NCBI GenBank assembly: GCA_015068905.1
Contig: SVJQ01000002.1
Coordinates: 99,324 to 163,323, forward strand
DNA: 64,000 nucleotides
Direction: 5' to 3'
DNA from: Oscillospiraceae bacterium
GTDB lineage: Bacteria; Bacillota; Clostridia; UBA1381; UBA9506
Below are positions 9,435-19,150 of the stretch, piece after piece. The notes under the pieces were generated by a model that saw only the letters and a list, made by a program, of their open reading frames with translations, was not told the origin of the DNA and made no database searches. The position numbers and the translations under genes were made by a program. The number at the start of each line of letters is the position of its first letter. Positions within the stretch are counted from its first letter, which is position 1.

Positions 9435-10340
9435 TTAATGGTGGTGATGGTGATGATGGTGATGACCATGACCACAGCCACCGCTCCGTTCCACATGGCA
9501 GATTTCGCTGTGGCAATGCTCGCCGGAAGCTTCAAACTCAAGCGTCACATGGCAGATGTTGTGGTGTTTAAGCTCTTTTCTGATTTTGTCTTTCAGTTCG
9601 TGACCGCCGTTCTCTGCCACAACGTGCATGGTTGCATAGTGGCTGGATTCATCCAAACTCCAAATGTGAATGTGATGAACATCTAAAACACCGTCAATCT
9701 CACAAAGATGCTCTTTAATCTCTTGCAGATTGATATCCGCAGGGATTTTTTCTAAAAACAGATTTTCAATTTGCTTTAAATTTTTAACCGCATTAATGAA
9801 GATAAAAACAGAAACGCAAATGGATAAAATCGGGTCTAAGATTGCAAAATCTGTAAAGCGCATGACGACCGCACCGATTAAAACAACCAGCCAGCCAAGC
9901 ACATCTTCAAGCATATGCAGGTTAACTGCTTTCTGGTTCAGCGAGTCGCCGTCTCTTGTTAAAAGTGCCGCCAAAAAATTAACACCGACACCAATCAGGG
10001 CAAATACAATCATACCGCTATAGTCAATGGGAACCGGATGAAACAGTCTCACTACCGCATTATAGGTGACCATCGTCGAGCCAAACAACAAAATAACCGT
10101 TGTAATTAAGCTGCCGACCACTGAAAAACGGCTGTAGCCGTATGTATAAATTTCATCGGGCTGCTTTTTGCTTTTGCGCTCTAAAAAGTAAGAGATGCCT
10201 ATGCTTGCAGCATCACCAATGTCGTGCACAGCGTCTGACAGAATGGCAACACTGCCTGTCAGCGCCCCACCTACAAATTCAAAAATTGAAAATGCCAAAT
10301 TCAAAATAAATGCAATGAGAATATTTTTTTCGGTCTTCAT
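9435..10340 (-). CDS. Cation diffusion facilitator transporter with His-rich C-terminus
   Basis: CDF signature FEFVGGALTGSVAILSDAVHDIGDAASIGISYFLE; C-terminus GHGHHHHHHHHH. Confidence 0.92.
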   Translation of the reverse strand: MKTEKNILIAFILNLAFSIFEFVGGALTGSVAILSDAVHDIGDAASIGISYFLERKSKKQPDEIYTYGYSRFSVVGSLITTVILLFGSTMVTYNAVVRLFHPVPIDYSGMIVFALIGVGVNFLAALLTRDGDSLNQKAVNLHMLEDVLGWLVVLIGAVVMRFTDFAILDPILSICVSVFIFINAVKNLKQIENLFLEKIPADINLQEIKEHLCEIDGVLDVHHIHIWSLDESSHYATMHVVAENGGHELKDKIRKELKHHNICHVTLEFEASGEHCHSEICHVERSGGCGHGHHHHHHHHH

Positions 10341-10381
10341 CTTTTATACTCCTTCATAAAACAGCATTTTTGCGTCTGAAA

Positions 10382-11053
10382 TTACCCGTGATATTCTCCG
10401 TTATACTGAATCAGTGTTACATCTTCAACGCCTTCAATCTCTCTGATTCTTTCCATAAAGAAGGTGTCGTTGTTTCTGCAATAAACCTCAACTGCCATTT
10501 CAACAACTTCTTTTCTGACAGTTTTGGATTTGATAAAATACTTCATCTTACCAAAGGAACGAATGATGTTGTCCCCTGCTTCATCTGTCCGGTAGTGAAT
10601 CACCGCTATATAAATTCTGCCTTTGAGCTGATGCTTGTTGAACAGAATGATAATAAGCACCATAACAACAGCAGCAATCAGCACCAAAAGATACATATTA
10701 GCTCCCGAGGCGATGCCCGATGTAATCGCCCAGAATAGGTATAAAAGGTCAAGGGGGTCCTTAACTGCGGTTCTGAAACGAACGATTGAAAGGGCACCGA
10801 CCATACCAAGAGAGATAACAATGTTTGTGCTGATGGCAAGGGTGATAACCGCTGTTAAAAGGGTCATACCAACCAAAGTCACTGCAAAGCTTCGTGAATA
10901 AATAACGCCTGTGTAAAACTTCTGATAAGTGAAGTAAATAATGGCGCCAATGATCATTGCCGTCACAAGGCCAAGGAAAATATTTGTCAAATTAAGCCCG
11001 TCAAACGCGCCCGATTCGAGTATTGATTTTTTTATAACGTCTTGAACACTCAT
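10382..11053 (-). CDS. DUF4956-family membrane protein
   Basis: ISLGMVGALSIVRFRTAVKDPLDLLYLFWAI is the hallmark DUF4956 segment; adjacent to VTC and CotH genes as commonly seen. Confidence 0.85.
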   Translation of the reverse strand: MSVQDVIKKSILESGAFDGLNLTNIFLGLVTAMIIGAIIYFTYQKFYTGVIYSRSFAVTLVGMTLLTAVITLAISTNIVISLGMVGALSIVRFRTAVKDPLDLLYLFWAITSGIASGANMYLLVLIAAVVMVLIIILFNKHQLKGRIYIAVIHYRTDEAGDNIIRSFGKMKYFIKSKTVRKEVVEMAVEVYCRNNDTFFMERIREIEGVEDVTLIQYNGEYHG

Positions 11054-11067
11054 TTTTTTATCTCCTT

Positions 11068-11790
11068 TTAGTTATCATACCAATATTTTGTAAAACTGTT
11101 CATATACTCTGTTTTTTCGTAGCACAGAACATATTTTGATACTGCGGTGAACTCTGAGGCTCTGTCCGGCAGTATTGACCTTAGACCCTGAGGGAGAAAC
11201 TCTGTGTATTTAACCTCCATAACACATTTCCCCGGCTCTAAAACAGGAAGGGTCGGCAGGGCCGCATCAAAAATATCAAAGCTGCCAACCGCCGCTCTTA
11301 CATCCATATCAAAGGTGATTCTGACCGTGCCTTCATCTGCAATCCACGGCTCGCGGTCATAGTCAACAATGACCCGTGGGCGCATCACATTGGATGTGCA
11401 TTCATAATAAAACTCTTTTAAAAGATTCTGATCGCTGTGAAGCAGAAAGTCATAATCCCCGTCTAAAATTTTATATACCTCGTCACGGGTCAGCTTTGCT
11501 GCTTCTTTAAAAATGTAACTGCCGTATTTTTTCTTGCGCTCCAGCTTGATGCTGGAATCAGAACAGTTATAAATGCGGATGCGGTATTTTTTTCTTTTTA
11601 AAACGCCGGCGTCCTTTTCTTCATAGGCTGACTGAAAATAATCATCAAAATATAGGCTTCGTATCATATAACCGCCGTCTTTGGCGTGCTTGTCAAGCTG
11701 AAGATAAGGCGAAAGGCGTTTGCAAATCAATTCCTTCTGAGCTGTATCAATCAGATACTTCCACTCGTTTCTGTACCGTTCAGTCTTCAT
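11068..11790 (-). CDS. VTC-domain polyphosphate polymerase-like protein
   Basis: YRNEWKYLID...IRSLYFDDYFQSAYEEK...RKKYRIRIYN...IKLERKKKYGSYIFKE...RPRVIVDYDREPW...VMEVKYTEFLPQ. Start set at MKTERYR. Confidence 0.85.
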   Translation of the reverse strand: MKTERYRNEWKYLIDTAQKELICKRLSPYLQLDKHAKDGGYMIRSLYFDDYFQSAYEEKDAGVLKRKKYRIRIYNCSDSSIKLERKKKYGSYIFKEAAKLTRDEVYKILDGDYDFLLHSDQNLLKEFYYECTSNVMRPRVIVDYDREPWIADEGTVRITFDMDVRAAVGSFDIFDAALPTLPVLEPGKCVMEVKYTEFLPQGLRSILPDRASEFTAVSKYVLCYEKTEYMNSFTKYWYDN

Positions 11791-13519
11791 ATACATCCTC
11801 CAGAACATTGCCTTTAGCATCTATATAGAAGCACCGTACGCCATACTTTTTGCCGCCGTCAGAATAGTAGTAGTCAAAGGCTGTCTGGGTTTTGCCGCTT
11901 TGGTTTGTGGCTGCCATCTTGATAAAATACTGTCCTTTGGGGAGCATATCAACCTCAGCAACGGGCAGGGTCATATTCTCCTGATTCAGGATAAGATTAT
12001 TAAAATTCATATCCCGCGCCAGCTGCAAGTCATAAGTAACGGGCTCTCCATTAAAGTCATAAGAGTTCTGACAGGAGATGACCAGCTTGTCACCTTTTTT
12101 CTGGGGTGTGTCTATGAAAAACGGCATTGGCTTTGTAAATGATTCTTTATAGAGGTTATAGTTTAAGTCAATTTCAGATGACAGGCCGCTCACAACCCTG
12201 TCATACTGCGCCGAGGTCAGGGGCAGGTTCAGCACATCCGGCTGACGGTATACATAGGGCTTAACGATCGAGGCATACCGTTTTGCCATAGTGTCAATTC
12301 TTTCCTTTGAAAGATAGCCTTTTAAGTCCTCGATGGCTGCGTCCAGCGCCTTTCGGTAGGTTTCGCTTTTCAACGCGCGCTGGAACAGAACGTTACCCCA
12401 ATAGTTGCTGACGCCCACTTCCCAACCGGCATAAGAGACACGGTTCATAGCGGCGTATTCTGTTTTGTTTAAGCTACCGTCATTATCCCAGGAAATAAAG
12501 TACCATTTATCAAGATGCAGCGGGCTGTATATAAATACGTTTCGGCTCTGGGTATCGGCGTTACCCATCAGAATGTGAAACGCCATCCAATAGCTCATGT
12601 TCTCTATATCAAAATGCTCTGCCAGAACATCATCAATGGGTTTTGAAAAATCATTCACATCCTCTAACATGTTGATCAGTTTCTGATGGTCATCACTGCC
12701 CTTGGTTTCAATACGCTCTTCAAATGCAGCTTCATTAAAATCAGGGTCATCTTTGAGTTTAATAACATCATCATACCGATAAAACTCGAACTCATTGATT
12801 TTGTAAAGATGTCCGTTTGCATCAAGACCATGAGCTTTTAAGGTCTTTTTGTTTAATTGCTCAACAAAGGTATAAATGCCATAATCGGTAAAGGTGTTAT
12901 TACCGCCGACTGTGGTATCCTTTACATACAGGCGGACAAACCGGGTTCTGAGGCCCATCATTTCATCAATGCCTGCCATCAGGTCGTATGCCATCTTGTT
13001 TCTGAATCTGAGGCCTTCATTGACATGCTTGTTAAGGGGGATGGAGGTATTGCCCATCCACATACCCTTGTTATCCTTCAGGCTGATTTTATAGTTTTTA
13101 ACAGACTGTCTTGAGGATGACTGCCCACGAATCTGCACCGTACAGTTAGGGGACACCTGACCGTAGCCCACTTCACCGGGCAAGGGACCTGACTCATCAC
13201 CAATCTGCAAAAGCCCTTCAACCTTGTACCGGTCTACGCCCATCGCCTCGTAATCATATACAGAATATGTATTGATTTCGCTCCAGGTGTGATCTGTTTT
13301 TTCACCCTCATTGCCGGTTGAAACAGTCAGGTACATTGTGACAATATCTTCCGGCTCATACATTGTGTATAAATCCTTTTTATCACGAAGCTTGTATTCT
13401 GTTTCTGCAGGCAACGCCGTGCCTTGGGGACTTATCTCTTTTGATTGCATAGTACCGCAACCGGATAAAAGGATGCTGAGTATCATAATTAAAGAGATGA
13501 TTTTAAAGTTATTTTTCAA
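11780..13519 (-). CDS. CotH-kinase family lipoprotein
   Basis: CotH region VQIRGQSSSRQSVKNYKISLKD...YWMAFHILMGNADTQSRNVFIYSP...WYFISWDNDGSL; lipobox LLSGCG. Probable TTG start (GGAGGTGG RBS) overlapping the pelG stop. Confidence 0.82.
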   Translation of the reverse strand: MKNNFKIISLIMILSILLSGCGTMQSKEISPQGTALPAETEYKLRDKKDLYTMYEPEDIVTMYLTVSTGNEGEKTDHTWSEINTYSVYDYEAMGVDRYKVEGLLQIGDESGPLPGEVGYGQVSPNCTVQIRGQSSSRQSVKNYKISLKDNKGMWMGNTSIPLNKHVNEGLRFRNKMAYDLMAGIDEMMGLRTRFVRLYVKDTTVGGNNTFTDYGIYTFVEQLNKKTLKAHGLDANGHLYKINEFEFYRYDDVIKLKDDPDFNEAAFEERIETKGSDDHQKLINMLEDVNDFSKPIDDVLAEHFDIENMSYWMAFHILMGNADTQSRNVFIYSPLHLDKWYFISWDNDGSLNKTEYAAMNRVSYAGWEVGVSNYWGNVLFQRALKSETYRKALDAAIEDLKGYLSKERIDTMAKRYASIVKPYVYRQPDVLNLPLTSAQYDRVVSGLSSEIDLNYNLYKESFTKPMPFFIDTPQKKGDKLVISCQNSYDFNGEPVTYDLQLARDMNFNNLILNQENMTLPVAEVDMLPKGQYFIKMAATNQSGKTQTAFDYYYSDGGKKYGVRCFYIDAKGNVLEDVYED

Positions 13520-14975
13520 TGTTTTCCACCTCCAATGTATCTTCAAGAAACACCTTCATTTTTCTGAATGTGCCGGATTTATCCTCACTGACAAGGGGCT
13601 GAACCGCCAGAATGTAATATGGCAGGCGCTTGGTAAAATAGTCAAGCCTGATAATCGCCACAGCCAAAAAGATGATTGAGGCTATCAAAAAGCCAAACCC
13701 GTAATACACTCGTGGGAAAAGCAAGGATATCAACGAAAGCACCGTTGACCCTGCCGCAAATATACCGGATGCGATAAATGCACCTTTGTAATCGGTAAAA
13801 TACAAAAGAATGAGCATGGTCATATTGGCAACGGCATAAATGCCATAGCCCACGCACAGGGTTCTGAAATACCCTCTTGCCATTTCGCTCAGGCCAAGAG
13901 GCAGAACATCCATTACAAAACCGCCTGCCGCAATAAAAAATGCAGTACACAAAAGTTGCTTTATGGCAGTGTAAAGCATCTCGGTTTTTAAGGTATCAAG
14001 CATCTCTTTTTCAGCCTGCAGAATATCTTTTATGGTGCCTTTATCGTTATATAAGCTATAATGGTTTCTGTACTTGCCGTAAAAGTTAACCTCAACCGAA
14101 ACAACAAAATTGACCGTTGTAATCAAGGTTGTCAAAAAGGCAAGCAGTGCCGGCACATCGTGTTCAGGTGCCCCGAAGAAAAGCCCGTGAACCCTGACCC
14201 CCACCTGACTGAACCACATAATAACAAGGTGGATAAACATACCTAAGTTGATAAAAAATCCTGCCAGAGCAAGGTATAAATAATCTTCTAACCAATCAAG
14301 AAAAACAAAGGCACCCACATCTGACTTGGGGAAATATTTATGCAAAAGCGTCAGATTCCATATAACCATAACACCATACCCAACGGTGATGGATAACAGG
14401 AGCATTTCTATGACATAGGCTTTAAATAGAAACGTCAACACAAAGCCTAATATAAACGTTACCAAAATCGCTGCAAGATAAGAAAGAAAAATACCCTTAT
14501 AGTCCTTAATGGCTGTCAGGTAGCTCATGGCGTTCCATACAATAATCATTTCATTAAAAAATATGAACATCAAAAAGGCGCACATTAAATTAGCGCCTGA
14601 GAAAATCAAAAAGATACCCCACAGCAGGCTGCCGATGGTCATCATAAGGGCAGTGCTGCCCCAAAAGGACGGGAGAACAGCGCTCTTTTTCTCTTCATAC
14701 AGCATATCTGCTGTGAATCTGGTAATCACCATTGAGAAAAGGGAGGTCACTAAAATAGAAGCAAGTAGCGTATAGGTTATCATACAAATCAAAAGCTCAC
14801 GGGTCTGCATACCGACGCCGGCACGGCCACACAAAAACATAATGCCAAGCAGCAAAATAACGCCCAAAAGCATGGGCCCTGAGCAAATAACCGTCGCATA
14901 GCTGTATGCCTTAACTGAGTTTAAGATGCCTTTTTTATCAAAGAGCTTTTTCAGTTCAAAGCCTATACCTGCCAA
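13509..14975 (-). CDS. pelG: Pel exopolysaccharide transporter PelG
   Basis: Starts MAGIGFELKKLFDKKG, multi-TM, typical PelG N-terminus; located next to PelF. Confidence 0.9.
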   Translation of the reverse strand: MAGIGFELKKLFDKKGILNSVKAYSYATVICSGPMLLGVILLLGIMFLCGRAGVGMQTRELLICMITYTLLASILVTSLFSMVITRFTADMLYEEKKSAVLPSFWGSTALMMTIGSLLWGIFLIFSGANLMCAFLMFIFFNEMIIVWNAMSYLTAIKDYKGIFLSYLAAILVTFILGFVLTFLFKAYVIEMLLLSITVGYGVMVIWNLTLLHKYFPKSDVGAFVFLDWLEDYLYLALAGFFINLGMFIHLVIMWFSQVGVRVHGLFFGAPEHDVPALLAFLTTLITTVNFVVSVEVNFYGKYRNHYSLYNDKGTIKDILQAEKEMLDTLKTEMLYTAIKQLLCTAFFIAAGGFVMDVLPLGLSEMARGYFRTLCVGYGIYAVANMTMLILLYFTDYKGAFIASGIFAAGSTVLSLISLLFPRVYYGFGFLIASIIFLAVAIIRLDYFTKRLPYYILAVQPLVSEDKSGTFRKMKVFLEDTLEVENIEK

Positions 14976-16381
14976 CTCTCTTCTACCTCCTTATAAAGAT
15001 TTCTGTATTTTGTAAGCATAATAATATACCGATAATATTCGTAGGTTCTTTTCTTTGCAATTTCACCCATGGTAAGCCTTAACTCTCTCGACTCGCACAT
15101 GACTTCCATTCTGTCTGCAAGTTTTTCTCTCTGCATGGGTGGAACGCAATAGCCTGCTATGCCAAAGGTATCACCGGGGCTACCTTCTAACAGCTCACGA
15201 CAGCAACCAACATCTGTCGTTACACAGGGTCTGCCTGCGGCAAAGGATTCAAGAACGGACAGGGGCTGACCCTCAGAAATGCTGGTGAGAATGGTAAAGT
15301 CAAGCTTTTCAAAATATTCAACAACATTGACTCGTCCGGGCATAATCACCTTATCATTAATGCCAAGCTGGGTAATAAGCTGTCTGCACTCTTCGGCATA
15401 TTCTTCATCATCCACGCCACCCATAATATGAAGTCTGACATTGTCCATACGGGTCGAAAGCTCAAAGAAAGCATAAATCATGGTCTTAATATCCTTAATG
15501 GGTGCAAACCGCACAACGGCGCCAATATCCACATACCCGTCATCTTCTTTGATGGGAATATCACAAAATCGTTCATAGCTGATGCCGTTTTCAATCACAT
15601 AGCACTTATTTTCGTCACAGCCCATTTCAACCTGCGTCGCCTTAGCGCGGGTAAAGAGCGAGGTCACGCGAAAGGCGCGAGCATAAATCAGGTCAGAGAG
15701 CATATAGAAAAATTTAATCCATTGCCCTTTAAAGGCTCTTTCAACCCACTTAGCTCTGATAATTTCTTCTTCTCTTTCACGGGTATAGATGCCGTGTTCT
15801 GTCAACAGAACCGCTTTTTTGTTCACATAGCCACCCAGACAGGCAAGCAAACCGCCATATCCCGTTGAAATGGCGTGATAGCAATCCGCCTTGGGCACCT
15901 TGCTGCCCATCAGGTATAAAACCGGAAGCAGACGGGAGCGCACGGAGTGAAACGCATCTGAAAAGGCAGTATAGGGGAACTCTGTCTGACAGATTTCCGT
16001 CAGAATGGTTAAAAAATGTTCACTTTTTAAATAGCTCATGGGGTTGATTTTTTTGGTGTGATACATATCAAAAAGCAACTCCCAATCGGGCTTATCAGAA
16101 AACACAAGACGCTTCAATGCCTCATTTTCCGCCTCGGTAAAGCTGTGGTCAAACACTTTATTGGGTTTTACCCTTAGGGCATCATCCAAAAATACCTGAT
16201 GCACCTCCACAACGTTTTTGGGAAGCGTGTAGACAAATTTATCCTTATCCTCAGCTTTGGCGCCAATAACCCAAAGGACAAATTCGTGCTCAGGCATTTC
16301 CGTTATATACTGGTGTGCCCAGGTAGACACACCACCATTTACATAGGGATAACACCCTTCTAAAACCATACAAATTCTCAT
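14963..16381 (-). CDS. pelF: Pel glycosyltransferase PelF (GT4-like)
   Basis: MRICMVLEGCYPYVNGGVSTWAHQ..., LLTEHGIYTREREEEI, EGQPLSVLESFAAGRPCVTTDVGCCRELL. Confidence 0.92.
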   Translation of the reverse strand: MRICMVLEGCYPYVNGGVSTWAHQYITEMPEHEFVLWVIGAKAEDKDKFVYTLPKNVVEVHQVFLDDALRVKPNKVFDHSFTEAENEALKRLVFSDKPDWELLFDMYHTKKINPMSYLKSEHFLTILTEICQTEFPYTAFSDAFHSVRSRLLPVLYLMGSKVPKADCYHAISTGYGGLLACLGGYVNKKAVLLTEHGIYTREREEEIIRAKWVERAFKGQWIKFFYMLSDLIYARAFRVTSLFTRAKATQVEMGCDENKCYVIENGISYERFCDIPIKEDDGYVDIGAVVRFAPIKDIKTMIYAFFELSTRMDNVRLHIMGGVDDEEYAEECRQLITQLGINDKVIMPGRVNVVEYFEKLDFTILTSISEGQPLSVLESFAAGRPCVTTDVGCCRELLEGSPGDTFGIAGYCVPPMQREKLADRMEVMCESRELRLTMGEIAKKRTYEYYRYIIMLTKYRNLYKEVEESWQV

Positions 16382-16399
16382 GAAAGTTCTCCGTGAAAA

Positions 16400-18259
16400 T
16401 TATTTTAAGTTAATTGTTACTGTTTCTTTATCGGCTTTTAATAAATATAAATTGCCCGCCAGCTGAGTCAGGCTGCCGCCTTTTACGCTTTCATAGCTAT
16501 CCGCGTTAAAGCGAATGAAGAAATAGCCCTCGTCATAGAAGTTGCCGATATGAAGCACAAGCTTATCCCCGGCATCTTCCTTTTTGACATTGAGCGCCGC
16601 ATACCGCTGAACTGCTGCTGAGGTTTCAGAACCCGTAAAGTTGCGGATAGATGGTGCAGAGGTGTATAAATAATCAAGATACTCCCCAAAATGCTTTGAA
16701 AGCGTTTCCCAACCTAGCTCTGCGCCACGTTCGGGGTCAAGGGCATCGTCAGGGTGAGTAAAGTGACAATTTACATAGTGCATATTCAGCTCTGATACTA
16801 ACGCCAGCTCCATAAATGGCGTTAAAACACAGCTTGAGATAATTCGCGGCTGATACACCCTGCCATCCGGCAGAACGTCAAACTCCTGAGTGCAGTTAAA
16901 TTTAAAATCACCGTCGGGGAAGTAGATACCCGATATGGTCTTGATGTGGGGATATGTATCAAATAAAAAGTCCTCACCCACGCTTGACATAATGTTTGAC
17001 GGGGGAACGTACAAAGACATATCAACACCCGGAAAAAGCTCATCACAAACATCAACCAAAGAGTCAAAGGCGCCTTTCATAGCTGCTTTGCTGTCCCAGG
17101 TTTTATAGTCATAAAAACCCTCATAATCGCACTCGCCCATACAAAGAGGCTGGTGGTTATAACCGTGATAACCAATCTCACCGCCCTGCCGAAGCAACAT
17201 ATTACCAAAGTTTAAAAACGTTCCTTCATCCGGCTTGGTTGGCGTTGTACCATCCACATTATCATCATAGCCGGTAATGGCAAGACCGGTATATTTAATG
17301 CCGTACTGATCGGCATGGTTCATCATAGCCGGCCACCAGATGTTCACATAAAAATCACGGATGGACGCACCGTAATCTCTGGTTATGTATTCACTACTTC
17401 CTTGCGGAATCTGAGAGGGAAAGTCATCTAAGTAAAAGGTTGATGCATTGATAACGGGATACACACAGACATCCTCAAGCAGGCTGTAGGCTGCGGCATA
17501 AAAACCACGCACCACTTTTTCACAAAGCCCCAGATTATACACCACATATTTTCCTTTGCCGTGATTGGTTTCCCATATCAGCGGGGTTTTGCTTTCGTTG
17601 TCTATCCAAGCGTGAACTTTGGTTTTCTGTCCGTCCAGCTGCACCGCCCACACAGAATCATAGCCGTCTTCTACGACAAAGCTTCTGCCGCCACCAACCA
17701 TAAAGTTCTCGTCAACATAAATGCTTTCAAGATGAGCATAGTCCCAGGAGGATTCCTCAATTCCCAATGCACTTTCAAGGACAGAGACATATATGTTTTT
17801 TTGCATGCTCAGGGCAAACAAGGCTCTTCCGCCATCATAGACCCAATCATTTAACGTGATAACATTTTGCCCCACGGGAAACAGGTTGCTGATCACAATA
17901 ACCGCCGTATCATACCGGTTCAAATCAGGAAAGGGGCTGTTTGATAAATCAACAGCATCATATCCCACCTTCATATCTGAAAGGGTATTTTCAATTTCTT
18001 CCATTGCCGCGACGCTGTCTGCCTGAGCACTGTCCCACAGCACCACGGTGTTTTTAGAGAGGGGTGCTAAAGCCTCTGCCTTGGTAACAATGTTTTCTTC
18101 TGGCAGAAAGCCTAAAGACGGCTTATTGTAATTATAGCTTATGCCGCTTCGCTCTAAAAACAAAATCAAACTAATGAGCGCAAACACCAGCATAACCACA
18201 AGCATGCCGCTGAAACGAAATTTAAAAAATCGGGTTTTCAGTTCGGTTAAGACTTCCAA
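16400..18259 (-). CDS. DUF2194-like PelA-type polysaccharide deacetylase, TM-anchored
   Basis: N-terminal TM; deacetylase-like motifs STFYLDDFPSQIP, EIGYHGYNHQPL, YVPPSNIMSS, NCHFTHPDD; between PelE- and PelF-like genes. Confidence 0.75.
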   Translation of the reverse strand: MEVLTELKTRFFKFRFSGMLVVMLVFALISLILFLERSGISYNYNKPSLGFLPEENIVTKAEALAPLSKNTVVLWDSAQADSVAAMEEIENTLSDMKVGYDAVDLSNSPFPDLNRYDTAVIVISNLFPVGQNVITLNDWVYDGGRALFALSMQKNIYVSVLESALGIEESSWDYAHLESIYVDENFMVGGGRSFVVEDGYDSVWAVQLDGQKTKVHAWIDNESKTPLIWETNHGKGKYVVYNLGLCEKVVRGFYAAAYSLLEDVCVYPVINASTFYLDDFPSQIPQGSSEYITRDYGASIRDFYVNIWWPAMMNHADQYGIKYTGLAITGYDDNVDGTTPTKPDEGTFLNFGNMLLRQGGEIGYHGYNHQPLCMGECDYEGFYDYKTWDSKAAMKGAFDSLVDVCDELFPGVDMSLYVPPSNIMSSVGEDFLFDTYPHIKTISGIYFPDGDFKFNCTQEFDVLPDGRVYQPRIISSCVLTPFMELALVSELNMHYVNCHFTHPDDALDPERGAELGWETLSKHFGEYLDYLYTSAPSIRNFTGSETSAAVQRYAALNVKKEDAGDKLVLHIGNFYDEGYFFIRFNADSYESVKGGSLTQLAGNLYLLKADKETVTINLK

Positions 18260-19134
18260 AATGCTATCGCCTCCTTCACCCGTCTGGAAACAAACATTTT
18301 TTTAGACTGTATGTCCTTGAGCAGTTCTTTGATTTTATCACCCTGCTTAAGCTGAGCATAATACTTAAGCTTAAGCAATATAATGTCTTCACTGTCGTCA
18401 TAGAGTGCATCTGCCTTTGACAGCACCTCGCCGGCTATGGTGTAATTACCCAAGGCGAATTCATTTTCAAAATAGCGGATGTAATCTTCCATATTGTCTC
18501 CGGCGGCAAGTTTTTTGGAAACAAGCTGAGAATACAGGTTTCTGTTCATAAGCTCAACCTGACCGGATAAAAGATTTTGCTCTAATATAATCCACAAAAA
18601 GTCGCAATAGCGAGTTAAAACATCTATATCATCAGGGTTTTTGGCATATTCTCTCCCCAGCTTTTGCAAAACATAGTCATTCTCTTTCGAAATTTCTACC
18701 ATGGCTGTTACGGCATAGTGAACAACCTCAGGGTCTTCATTGTTCCCTGCCTTCTGCAAAAATTCAATATACTCCTTGGGGTTATCATTCAAAACATCCA
18801 TAATAATCTCGCGCCGCTCTTTGGGAGAGTTGATGAGTAGCGCTTCTTCAATCGCCACCAGAGAATCGTCGTTTTTCTTTTCTTCAACCGTGATACCTTT
18901 ATAAAGCACAGAGTCAAGCTTCATTTTCTGCACCCCAACCGCTATGGTGTCATCCTGCTTAAGCACCACTTCAAAATGCAGAAACATAACCGCCAGAAAG
19001 CCCCAAAAGGGAAGGCACAACACCACAAAAAACATATATTTGTGTACGTGCAAAAACTTAAATTGTGCCCCTAAAAATGTAAAAACAGACAAAAGGATAT
19101 GTATGACAATTAAAATAATCGCAAAAATGTTCAT
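18247..19134 (-). CDS. pelE: PelE-like protein (two TM helices plus helical repeat region)
   Basis: Two N-terminal TM segments then TPR/HEAT-like helices; position between PelD-like and PelA-like genes. Assignment is mostly by synteny. Confidence 0.65.
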   Translation of the reverse strand: MNIFAIILIVIHILLSVFTFLGAQFKFLHVHKYMFFVVLCLPFWGFLAVMFLHFEVVLKQDDTIAVGVQKMKLDSVLYKGITVEEKKNDDSLVAIEEALLINSPKERREIIMDVLNDNPKEYIEFLQKAGNNEDPEVVHYAVTAMVEISKENDYVLQKLGREYAKNPDDIDVLTRYCDFLWIILEQNLLSGQVELMNRNLYSQLVSKKLAAGDNMEDYIRYFENEFALGNYTIAGEVLSKADALYDDSEDIILLKLKYYAQLKQGDKIKELLKDIQSKKMFVSRRVKEAIAFWKS

Positions 19135-19150
19135 ACATACCCCTCCTTTT

